A stretch of 22,789 bases of DNA from NCBI GenBank assembly GCA_035654775.1, contig DASRWB010000003.1:1-22789 (forward strand), read 5' to 3'. Source of the DNA: HKST-UBA85 sp035654775 (GTDB taxonomy: Bacteria; Bacteroidota; Bacteroidia; Flavobacteriales; Flavobacteriaceae). The position numbers and the translations under genes are program-made. This document shows, piece after piece, positions 8,220 through 15,501 of the stretch. The notes beneath the pieces are model-generated. The model saw nothing but the letters and a program-made list of their open reading frames with translations. It was not told where the DNA came from and searched no databases. How positions within the stretch are numbered: the stretch's first letter is position 1; each line of letters begins with the position of its first letter.

Positions 8220-8654
8220 AATATCACTTTTTGTAAATATAACAATTGTAAAGTGTAGAATGTGTAAAATATTTTATAAAAAAAGGAAAGTATTTTTTAG
8301 CGTACAGAAAACCTTAAACACGAAAGAGCATGTTTACAGGTTTTGTATAAAACACTATAAGGGAAAAAGTATATTCTAATCAAGAGAGTTTACAACTACT
8401 GTATCATGGGTTGTATCAGAAGTAGTAAATTCAAAATCAGAAAATAATACTTTTTGAGCAACGGCTATGATGGTAATAAGCAGCAGAATTCGTTTAACAT
8501 TTTTCATGGTTGATAGATTTGGGAGTACTAACATCTAAAAAAAGAGCGAAAGCGCCAAGAAAAAATTAAAAAAATCGACGAAATACCGAAAAAAAATGCG
8601 TTTAATCGGAATAATGTATTAAATGAGGATTATAAAAGAAAGAAAAAACCTACA
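8220..8654. other. Intergenic stretch between the TPR operon and serS
   Basis: A 435-nt AT-rich gap. Apart from the possible small peptide gene at 8376-8507, no RNA gene, hairpin terminator or repeat was found. TATATTTA just upstream of the TPR gene start resembles a -7 element, but no -33 element stands at the right distance. Confidence 0.5.
8376..8507 (-). CDS. Possible 43-residue membrane or secreted peptide
   Basis: A short frame from ATG (8505-8507) to TAG (8376-8378) encodes MKNVKRILLLITIIAVAQKV and then an acidic, Thr-rich tail ending TVVVNSLD. The layout of Lys/Arg-rich start, hydrophobic core and polar tail is that of a signal peptide or single membrane helix. It lies 147 nt downstream of serS on the same strand. 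No family is recognised. Its placement in an otherwise empty gap and the clean hydrophobic pattern support it, but a frame of this length could occur by chance. Confidence 0.4.
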   Translation of the reverse strand: MKNVKRILLLITIIAVAQKVLFSDFEFTTSDTTHDTVVVNSLD

Positions 8655-9926
8655 TTAATTAATACTATCAAAACCTGTGTAAGGTACTAAAACGTCAGGT
8701 ATTTTTATGCCTTCCGGAGTTTGATAATTTTCCAGGATTCCGGCTAATACTCTGGGCAAAGCTAGCGCACTTCCGTTTAAGGTATGCGTCAGTTCGTTTT
8801 TTCCTTCTTTGTTTTTAAAGCGTAGTTTTAGCCGGTTAGATTGAAAAGTTTCAAAATTAGAAACCGATGAAATTTCCAGCCAGCGTTCTTGAGCCGTAGA
8901 AAATACCTCAAAGTCATAGGTTAGTGCAGAAGCAAACGTTAAATCGCCACCACACAAGCGTAAAATTCTGTACGGCAGTTGAAGTTCGTTTAAAATGGTT
9001 TTAATATGAGCTACCATTTCGTCAAGGGCTTGGTAAGAACGACTGGGATGTTCTACACGTATAATTTCTACTTTGTCAAACTGATGCAGTCGGTTTAATC
9101 CGCGAACATGTGCGCCGTAGCTTCCGGCTTCTCTTCTAAAGCAAGGAGTGTAGCCGGTAATAGCAATAGGAAGTTCGGCTTCGTGGAGTAAGTCTCCTCT
9201 AAATAAATTTGTTCCCGGCACTTCTGCAGTAGGTATTAAGTATAGGTTATCGTGCCCAACATGATACATTTGTCCTTCTTTGTCGGGCAATTGTCCGGTG
9301 CCAAATCCGGATTCTTCATTTACTAACAATGGCAGTTGATATTCGGTATAGCCGGCTTGGGTATTTTTATCCAGAAAATAGCTGATTAACGCGCGTTGTA
9401 ACTTTGCGCCTTTCCCTTTGTATACCGGAAATCCAGCACCGGTTACTTTGTTGCCTAATTCAAAATCAATGATGTCGTATTTTTTTGCCAATTCCCAATG
9501 TGGCAAAGCGTCTTCAGATAAGGTTGGGATTTTACCTTCGCGGTAAACTTCTTCGTTGTCGTTTTCGGTTTTACCAAAAGGTACTAAAGCATTAGGGACA
9601 TTCGGAATTTTGTAAAGCAGTTCGTTAAGACGGTTAATGCTTGAATTTAGTTCGTCTTCCAGTGTTTTGCCGCGCTCTTTTAGGACAGTTGTTTTTTCTT
9701 TAAGAACATTTGCCTTTTGTGCTTCTCCACTTTTGAATAAAGTGCCAATTTCTTTAGAAAGCGTGTTGGATTCAGCTTTTATTTTATCCAGTTGTGTTTG
9801 TATATTTCTACGGGATTCGTCAAGTAAAATAACATCTTCTATTAGCTTTTTGGCATCCATATTTCGTTTTGCCAAGCTTGCAATAATAGTGTCTTTATGT
9901 TCTCTAATAAAAGGGATTTGCAGCAT
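8655..9926 (-). CDS. serS: Seryl-tRNA synthetase
   Basis: A 423-residue class II aminoacyl-tRNA synthetase that charges tRNA-Ser. The N-terminal antiparallel coiled-coil arm covers about residues 25-100 (DESRRNIQTQLDKIKAESNT). The catalytic core shows LIPTAEVPGTNLF, motif 2 (TPCFRREAGSYGAHVRGLNR, then LHQFDKVEI), LCGGDLTFASALTYDFEVFS, ISSVSNFETFQSNRLKLRF, and motif 3 NGSALALPRVLAGILENYQT. Length and order are standard. The ATG start is preceded by its own -7 box at 9969-9976, although the HTTM gene ends only 85 nt upstream. Confidence 0.97.
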   Translation of the reverse strand: MLQIPFIREHKDTIIASLAKRNMDAKKLIEDVILLDESRRNIQTQLDKIKAESNTLSKEIGTLFKSGEAQKANVLKEKTTVLKERGKTLEDELNSSINRLNELLYKIPNVPNALVPFGKTENDNEEVYREGKIPTLSEDALPHWELAKKYDIIDFELGNKVTGAGFPVYKGKGAKLQRALISYFLDKNTQAGYTEYQLPLLVNEESGFGTGQLPDKEGQMYHVGHDNLYLIPTAEVPGTNLFRGDLLHEAELPIAITGYTPCFRREAGSYGAHVRGLNRLHQFDKVEIIRVEHPSRSYQALDEMVAHIKTILNELQLPYRILRLCGGDLTFASALTYDFEVFSTAQERWLEISSVSNFETFQSNRLKLRFKNKEGKNELTHTLNGSALALPRVLAGILENYQTPEGIKIPDVLVPYTGFDSIN

Positions 9927-9968
9927 AATTTAAAAAAGATTAACCAAGAAAACCTTAGCATTTTGCTG

Positions 9969-9976
9969 CAAAAATA
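9969..9976 (-). promoter_or_regulatory. Bacteroidota -7 element (TATTTTTG) upstream of serS
   Basis: The minus strand reads TATTTTTG, an exact match to TAnnTTTG, placing a start site near 9962 and a leader of roughly 36 nt before serS. The -33 region is weak (a TTTCGG about 22 nt upstream), so strength is uncertain. Confidence 0.5.
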
Positions 9977-10011
9977 ATAAGATTTTAAGTTATAGTTACC
10001 GAAAGAAGAAT

Positions 10012-11322
10012 CTATTTTTGAGGAAGTAACCACGAACTGTGTTTAAAATGTTCCCAGGAAATATTTGCCAGGTCAGTTTCAGGGTCAATAAAAGGACTGT
10101 GCCTGCTGCCGTTTAAACTCACCTTGCAGTCTACATATACGTGAATGTCTTTTCCTTTTTTTTGGTATTCTTTTTTAAGGTATTGCGAAAATTGCCATAT
10201 GCAATCAGGTTTTGTACTGGCAGAACGTATTTGTTTTGGAGTCAGATAATCCTGCATTTTCACAAAAGTTTTTTCTCCGGATTTTTTATCTACCACAGTA
10301 TAGGTTGCAAAACCACTTTTTACTCTCAGCATCATGCGCCAGGACATTCGGTGTCCTTCTTCGGTCCAAAATACATCTCCGGGAATAAAGTAATGCCTTA
10401 CAGGAAGTAGTAGTTGAAAGGTAAAATAAACTATCAAAACCGTTTTTATAACCCAGGCATGCTTTGGAATAATAACTTCGGCTTTGTGGTAAAAAGGTTT
10501 GTTTTTTAAAAAGAGACGATGAATGGTTTCTTTTGAAAAGAAAAACAAAGCAAAAGCCAAAGACAAATAGGGGAAAATACCTATTTGAAACACAAAGGAA
10601 TTGAACAAATGAAAGACCAGCGATAGAACAAAAGCCAGTTTACGGGTTTTTTTAATCAGAAAAAGTGGGATTATTAATCCGTCAAACAAAATTCCGCCAT
10701 AAGCCAAAATAGTTTGTAGCCATTGTTCCTGAAGTATTGAACCGACCAAAAAATAGTTTTGCTTGCTTTGCATCAAAATTTTCATCACAGATAGGTCCAA
10801 CCAATCGGGATAAATTTTGGCAAGAGCAGCATAGGTATAAACAATAAACATTTGAAAAATAAAAACCAAAACACACCATTGCGGCATAGCATATCTGTGC
10901 AGTTTTGGATTATATTTTGCATCTAATGCAAAATATCGGTTTGCCGGCATAAATACCATAAGCGCACTCAATAAAATGAGCAGGTAATAGTGGTTGTTAT
11001 AAGATGATTTTTGCATGAGGTATGTGGCTGTCCACATAACCGTAAAACCTATGATGCTAAGCCTGTACTTATACCCAATCATGATGAAAAGACCCAAAAT
11101 CCCCATAACCAAATAGTAGAAATACATACCGTTTCCGGGTAAAGGCTGTAGCCACTCAAAGCCTATGAAAGTGAAAGTAAATTGAGGCTCAATAAGTGTT
11201 TTTTTAATCCATCCGGTGAAAATAGCACCTACAGATTCTAAAAAACACAACAAGCCAAAAATCACTCTGAAAATCAACAGTGCAGTGTTATCAATTTGTT
11301 TAAACAGTAGCGTATTAAGCAT
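10012..11322 (-). CDS. HTTM-domain membrane protein, vitamin K-dependent gamma-carboxylase-like
   Basis: A 436-residue protein with a multi-helix HTTM membrane half (about 15-270) and a soluble C-terminal half. Several segments resemble vertebrate gamma-glutamyl carboxylase as I recall it: SSYNNHYYL (His111, compare NNHSYL), YAALAKIYPDWL (Lys169, in the place of the proposed active-site Lys), LVFHLFNSFVFQIGIFPYL, and LLPVRHYFIPGDVFWTEEGHRMSW. This suggests the complete fold with its key residues. The vertebrate enzyme carboxylates Glu side chains using vitamin K hydroquinone; the substrate of bacterial homologues is not established. It overlaps ribF by 8 nt, so the two are translationally linked, and serS follows. 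The gene pairing recurs in flavobacteria and gives no clue to a substrate. Carboxylase chemistry here is inference. Confidence 0.8.
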   Translation of the reverse strand: MLNTLLFKQIDNTALLIFRVIFGLLCFLESVGAIFTGWIKKTLIEPQFTFTFIGFEWLQPLPGNGMYFYYLVMGILGLFIMIGYKYRLSIIGFTVMWTATYLMQKSSYNNHYYLLILLSALMVFMPANRYFALDAKYNPKLHRYAMPQWCVLVFIFQMFIVYTYAALAKIYPDWLDLSVMKILMQSKQNYFLVGSILQEQWLQTILAYGGILFDGLIIPLFLIKKTRKLAFVLSLVFHLFNSFVFQIGIFPYLSLAFALFFFSKETIHRLFLKNKPFYHKAEVIIPKHAWVIKTVLIVYFTFQLLLPVRHYFIPGDVFWTEEGHRMSWRMMLRVKSGFATYTVVDKKSGEKTFVKMQDYLTPKQIRSASTKPDCIWQFSQYLKKEYQKKGKDIHVYVDCKVSLNGSRHSPFIDPETDLANISWEHFKHSSWLLPQK

Positions 11323-12250
11323 AGTGTGTATTGATATATTGCAAAGAAAAAGTTTTGTCTTTTTGCAACTGAGCCTTTAGGGATTCAATCGAGTCAAAAT
11401 GAAGTTCATCTCTTAACCGGTATAACAGTTCCACTTTTAAATCAAAATGGTAAAGGGTTTTATCAAAATTAAAAAAATGGACTTCAATGGATTGATTTTC
11501 CCCGTTTACAGTAGGATTTACACCTATATTCATCATGCCAAAAACGGGATTTTCTTCTATTGTGGCACGTACAATATAAGCACCTTTTTTAGGAATAAGT
11601 TTGTAGAATTCTTCAATGCCAATATTAGCCGTAGGAAAGCCTATGGTTTTGCCTATTTGTCGGCCTTTTATCACAGTGCCGTTAAGCATGTAGTTATATC
11701 CTAAATAGCTGTTTGCTGTTTCAATGTCGCCTGCATTTAATGCGTTTCTTATTTTTGTGGAACTTACCGTTACCTGATTTACATCTTGTTGAGAAATTTC
11801 CATAACTTCAAAACCAAAGCGGGTTCCAAATTCTTTTAAGTCTTCAACACTGGCCGATCTGTTTCTGCCAAATCTGTGATCATACCCTATAATTACCGTT
11901 TTTGCATTAAGGGATTTAACCAGAAGTTTTTCAACAAAATCTTCAGCGGTCCATCGTGAAAAACCTTTAGTGAAATTTTTAATGAATAAATAGTCTAACC
12001 CTAAATCTTCAAGAAGTTTACTGCGCTCGTCGATAGTGTTTATGAGTTTAATATCAGCGTCTTTTTGTAAAACCATTCTGGGATGTGGAAAAAAAGTAAG
12101 CACACAAGAAGCTAGGTTTTTCTGTTTGGCTGTAGCTACCAATTGTTGAATTATTTTTCGATGACCTATATGTACACCGTCAAAAGTCCCGATAGTTACA
12201 ACCGTAGGCGTTTTTAGAGGTTTTTTAATAATCGAATTAATAATTTTCAA
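11315..12250 (-). CDS. ribF: Bifunctional riboflavin kinase / FAD synthetase
   Basis: A 311-residue enzyme making FMN from riboflavin and FAD from FMN. The N-terminal nucleotidyltransferase domain shows VVTIGTFDGVHIGHRKIIQQ (about 17-36) and VIIGYDHRFGRNRSASVEDL (about 113-132). It continues with VSSTKIRNALNAGDIETANS, and the riboflavin kinase domain follows from about 185 with GRQIGKTIGFPTANIGIEEF and GAYIVRA. The start is a TTG (12248-12250); no in-frame ATG lies closer to the conserved start of the domain, and the leading residues (KIINSIIKKPLKTPTVVTIG) fit the family. It is the first gene of ribF-HTTM-serS and is divergent from the metalloprotease gene at 12384. Confidence 0.95.
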   Translation of the reverse strand: MKIINSIIKKPLKTPTVVTIGTFDGVHIGHRKIIQQLVATAKQKNLASCVLTFFPHPRMVLQKDADIKLINTIDERSKLLEDLGLDYLFIKNFTKGFSRWTAEDFVEKLLVKSLNAKTVIIGYDHRFGRNRSASVEDLKEFGTRFGFEVMEISQQDVNQVTVSSTKIRNALNAGDIETANSYLGYNYMLNGTVIKGRQIGKTIGFPTANIGIEEFYKLIPKKGAYIVRATIEENPVFGMMNIGVNPTVNGENQSIEVHFFNFDKTLYHFDLKVELLYRLRDELHFDSIESLKAQLQKDKTFSLQYINTHYA

Positions 12251-12319
12251 AAGAAAAAGAAATTAAAAAAAGCACAAAAGTTAAAAAATGCATTAAAAAT
12301 TAAATTACTTACACTCAAA

Positions 12320-12351
12320 ATTGTAAGATAGAAATTATAAAGGTATTTTTA
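12320..12351 (+). promoter_or_regulatory. Candidate promoter of the first metalloprotease gene
   Basis: ATTG (12320-12323), a 20-nt spacer and TATTTTTA (12344-12351) closely match the Bacteroidota promoter pattern TTTG-N19/21-TAnnTTTG, with one mismatch in each box. Transcription would begin near 12358, about 26 nt before the ATG at 12384. Confidence 0.5.
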
Positions 12352-12383
12352 GAGCTTTAATTTTAAACAACGGTTAAATTATT

Positions 12384-15332
12384 ATGAAGCAAAAGTACAT
12401 GAAACAAAATTTATTTTTTACATTATTTTTTGTTATTTCAATTTATGGGTTTTCACAAAAACAGCAATCAATGTGGAGCGCGGTGAATAGTCAAAACATA
12501 GAAAAATCAGAAAAAGTAGAACGATTAGCAACACCAAACAAGCATAAAATTTTTACATTAAATGTAGATGCCTTCAAAAGTGCAGTAGCCAATGCTCCCA
12601 AAAGAGAACTGCAAACAGAGTCTGCAGTTATTGTCGAATTTCCTGATGCTGAGGGCAATTTAGAATTGTTTCGAGTGCAAGAAGCCTCAAATATGGCGCC
12701 TGAACTTCAGGCACAATTCCCGCAAATACGTGCATACATAGGTAAAAGTTTAACTAACCCTAGTTCAGTTTTACGGTTTAGCCTATCGCCTGAAAAAGGA
12801 TTGAGCAGCATGCTTCTAAATGAAGGAAAAACAGTTTTTATAGAGCCGTACACCAAAGACCTTTCAAACTATATAGTATATGTTAATAGCAAAGAAGATG
12901 AAGGTAACCGTTCATTTATATGTGAAACCGAAGATATAGCCGATGATTTTCCGCTGCCCGAGGGCGCTGAGCTACAGCGTAATGCAAACGATGGAAAATT
13001 AAGAACATTTCGTTTGGCCTTGGCGTGTACCGGAGAATATACATCCTTCCACGGAGGTACAGTAAATGGTGCTTTGGCAGCTATGAATGCGACCATGACC
13101 AGAGTAAACGGAGTGTTTGAAAGAGATGTGGCAATACGAATGGAGCTGGTGGCAAATAACACAAGCATTATCTATTTGAATTCCGGGACAGATCCTTTTA
13201 CCAATAATAACGGAGGAGCCATGTTAAGTCAAAACCAAACCACCTGCGATTTGGTAATTGGAAATGCCAATTATGATATTGGCCATGTATTTAGTACCGG
13301 TGGCGGTGGCATAGCCCAACTTAACTCTCCTTGTGTTACCGGAAACAAAGCACGCGGAGTAACCGGTTCCAATTCACCTACAGGAGATTCTTTTGACATA
13401 GACTATGTAGCTCATGAAATGGGACATCAGTATGGAGCTACACATACACAGAATAACGATTGCCAAAGAACCCAATCAACCGCAGTAGAACCCGGAAGTG
13501 CGTCTACTATAATGGGGTATGCCGGAATATGTAATCCTAATGTTCAGTTTAATAGCGACGACTATTTTCACGGGGTAAGCATTCTTCAAATGTGGAATAA
13601 CATTTCTTCAGGAAGTAGTCAGTGTGCTGCTCAAAGTTCATCAAATAATATTGCTCCGGTAGCCAATGCCGGATCAAATTACAATATTCCAAAGTCTACA
13701 GCCTTTGTATTAAAAGGTTCAGCAACCGACGCTGATGCCGGAAATACTTTGACCTACTGCTGGGAGCAAGTAGATACCGAATCGGCTATAATGCCACCGG
13801 TTTCAACTTCTACAGTAGGACCAGCTTACAGGTCTTTAGATCCAACAACGTCTCCTGACAGATATATGCCTGCCTATAACACAGTGCGTAATGGATTGCT
13901 TCAAACCACCTGGGAAGTGACACCATCTGTTGGCAGAACGATGAACTTTCTATTAACGGTAAGAGATAACGCTCCTGTAGCAGGAAGTACTTCGTCAGAT
14001 TTAATGACGGTAACGGTTGAAGACGTGCCCGCATTTACTGTGAATACACCACCGGCTTGGGGCGCAAACAGTAATCAAACAGTAACTTGGAACGTAGGAA
14101 GCACCAACAATGCAACCATTAACTGCCAGAATGTTAATATTAAATTTTCTACAGATGGCGGCGTGACTTTCCCCACCGTATTGGCTGCCAATACACCCAA
14201 TGATGGATCACAGCAAATAACCGTTCCCAATGTTCCGGACACAACTTCTGCTAGAATACTTATAGAAGCTGCAGATAATATTTTTTACGCTTTATCAAGT
14301 AATTTCAGTATTTCAAACAATCCCGATTTTGGATTATCTTGTTCCAATGCGAATCAAAACGGAGGTTGTGGAACGGATAGTGTAACCTACAATTTAGATT
14401 TTACAGCGGTTAACGGATTTAGTGAAACTACCACTTTTAGTGCTTCGGGAAATCCATCCGGAACAGCGGTTGTTTTTTCACCTACCAATTTAAATACTAC
14501 AGGTTCATTTACCATGGAGGTATCAGGTGTTAATTCAGCTTCTAATGGCAATTATACCATAACTGTTACCGCCAATTCTACATCTGTGACAAAAACACTT
14601 GATGTAACGTTGAATGTATCAAACGGACTTTGTACCTCAATTGCCAATACCGATTACAACACAAGTACAACATTAGTTCAGTTTAACACCATTAATAATT
14701 CTTCCGGAAAACCTTCTGGTTATAGCGATTACACAAATATATCTACAGATGTAAACAGAGAAAGTGCTTATAATTTAACCGTGAACATGAACACAGACGG
14801 AAATTACCTGTGTTATACAACGGTATGGATAGACTGGAACCAAAACTGTGTCTTTGATGCTAATGAGATGTACGATTTAGGACAAGCGGTCAATACAGCC
14901 AATGGGCCTTCATCCAATTCTCCACTCAGCATAGTTGTTCCTGCTGACGCAGTTCTTGGACAAACTACAATGCGGGTTGCTACCAAGTATGGTGAAGCAG
15001 CTACGGCCTGTGAAAACAATCACGATGCCGAAGTGGAAGATTATACCGTAAATGTCTTGGCCTCACTATCTGTTGAAGAAGAAGAAATTTCCAGCTTTAA
15101 AGTATATCCTAATCCTAACAATGGAGAATTTACCCTACAGTTGAACACGTATTCAAATACAGATGTAACCGTAGATATTTTTGACCTCAGAGGACGAAAA
15201 ATTTTCAACACATCATTTAGGAATTCAACAGAACGTAAAAAAATAAACTTAAAAAACGCACAATCAGGCATGTATATGATGGTTTTAACAGAGGGAAATA
15301 AAAAAGCCACAAAAAAGATAATAATAGAATAA
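12384..15332 (+). CDS. Secreted reprolysin-like zinc metalloprotease with GEVED domain and T9SS sorting domain
   Basis: The protein has 982 residues. A second ATG 15 nt in (MKQNLFFTLFFVISIYGFSQ) may be the true start and gives a clean signal peptide. A propeptide-like region runs to about 190 (VIVEFPDAEGNLELFRVQEA). The M12B-type catalytic domain contains HEMGHQYGATH (His344, Glu345, His348, His354: HExxHxxGxxH) and a Met-turn candidate STIMGYAGIC. Then come a PKD/REJ-like module (ANAGSNYNIP, GSATDADAGNTLTYCWEQ), an Ig-like module with STDGGVTFPTVLAANTPNDG, a GEVED-type module (TVWIDWNQNCVFDANEMYDL ... AEVEDYTV, about 770-875), and a type A T9SS sorting domain from about 905 (FKVYPNPNNGEFTLQL, then GMYMMVLTEG). 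It is exported by Sec, then T9SS. Protein-degrading or proprotein-cleaving roles are inferred from the family. Confidence 0.93.
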   Translation: MKQKYMKQNLFFTLFFVISIYGFSQKQQSMWSAVNSQNIEKSEKVERLATPNKHKIFTLNVDAFKSAVANAPKRELQTESAVIVEFPDAEGNLELFRVQEASNMAPELQAQFPQIRAYIGKSLTNPSSVLRFSLSPEKGLSSMLLNEGKTVFIEPYTKDLSNYIVYVNSKEDEGNRSFICETEDIADDFPLPEGAELQRNANDGKLRTFRLALACTGEYTSFHGGTVNGALAAMNATMTRVNGVFERDVAIRMELVANNTSIIYLNSGTDPFTNNNGGAMLSQNQTTCDLVIGNANYDIGHVFSTGGGGIAQLNSPCVTGNKARGVTGSNSPTGDSFDIDYVAHEMGHQYGATHTQNNDCQRTQSTAVEPGSASTIMGYAGICNPNVQFNSDDYFHGVSILQMWNNISSGSSQCAAQSSSNNIAPVANAGSNYNIPKSTAFVLKGSATDADAGNTLTYCWEQVDTESAIMPPVSTSTVGPAYRSLDPTTSPDRYMPAYNTVRNGLLQTTWEVTPSVGRTMNFLLTVRDNAPVAGSTSSDLMTVTVEDVPAFTVNTPPAWGANSNQTVTWNVGSTNNATINCQNVNIKFSTDGGVTFPTVLAANTPNDGSQQITVPNVPDTTSARILIEAADNIFYALSSNFSISNNPDFGLSCSNANQNGGCGTDSVTYNLDFTAVNGFSETTTFSASGNPSGTAVVFSPTNLNTTGSFTMEVSGVNSASNGNYTITVTANSTSVTKTLDVTLNVSNGLCTSIANTDYNTSTTLVQFNTINNSSGKPSGYSDYTNISTDVNRESAYNLTVNMNTDGNYLCYTTVWIDWNQNCVFDANEMYDLGQAVNTANGPSSNSPLSIVVPADAVLGQTTMRVATKYGEAATACENNHDAEVEDYTVNVLASLSVEEEEISSFKVYPNPNNGEFTLQLNTYSNTDVTVDIFDLRGRKIFNTSFRNSTERKKINLKNAQSGMYMMVLTEGNKKATKKIIIE

Positions 15333-15353
15333 ACAAAAAAGGAATAAAGCATT

Positions 15354-15386
15354 AAAAAAGGGAAGCTATTTAACTTCCCTTTTTTT
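15354..15386 (+). terminator. Rho-independent terminator after the first metalloprotease gene
   Basis: Arms AAAAAAGGGAAG (15354-15365) and CTTCCCTTTTTT (15374-15385) enclose an 8-nt loop and run directly into a T-tract on the plus strand. It separates the two metalloprotease genes, so the second needs its own promoter. Confidence 0.85.
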
Positions 15387-15501
15387 GTGAAGGAAAAAAA
15401 TGTTAAATCTACAAATAGGGGTTTATATATTATGAATTGAACTAATTTTTTCAACAAAAAATATATAAATTGCAGAAATTTAATAAATAGCATAAAAAAT
15501 C

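Noticed and set aside
9842..10033. 63-codon minus-strand frame overlapping the serS start
   Set aside because: It is an out-of-frame shadow of serS and its leader; the serS frame and its -7 box account for the region.
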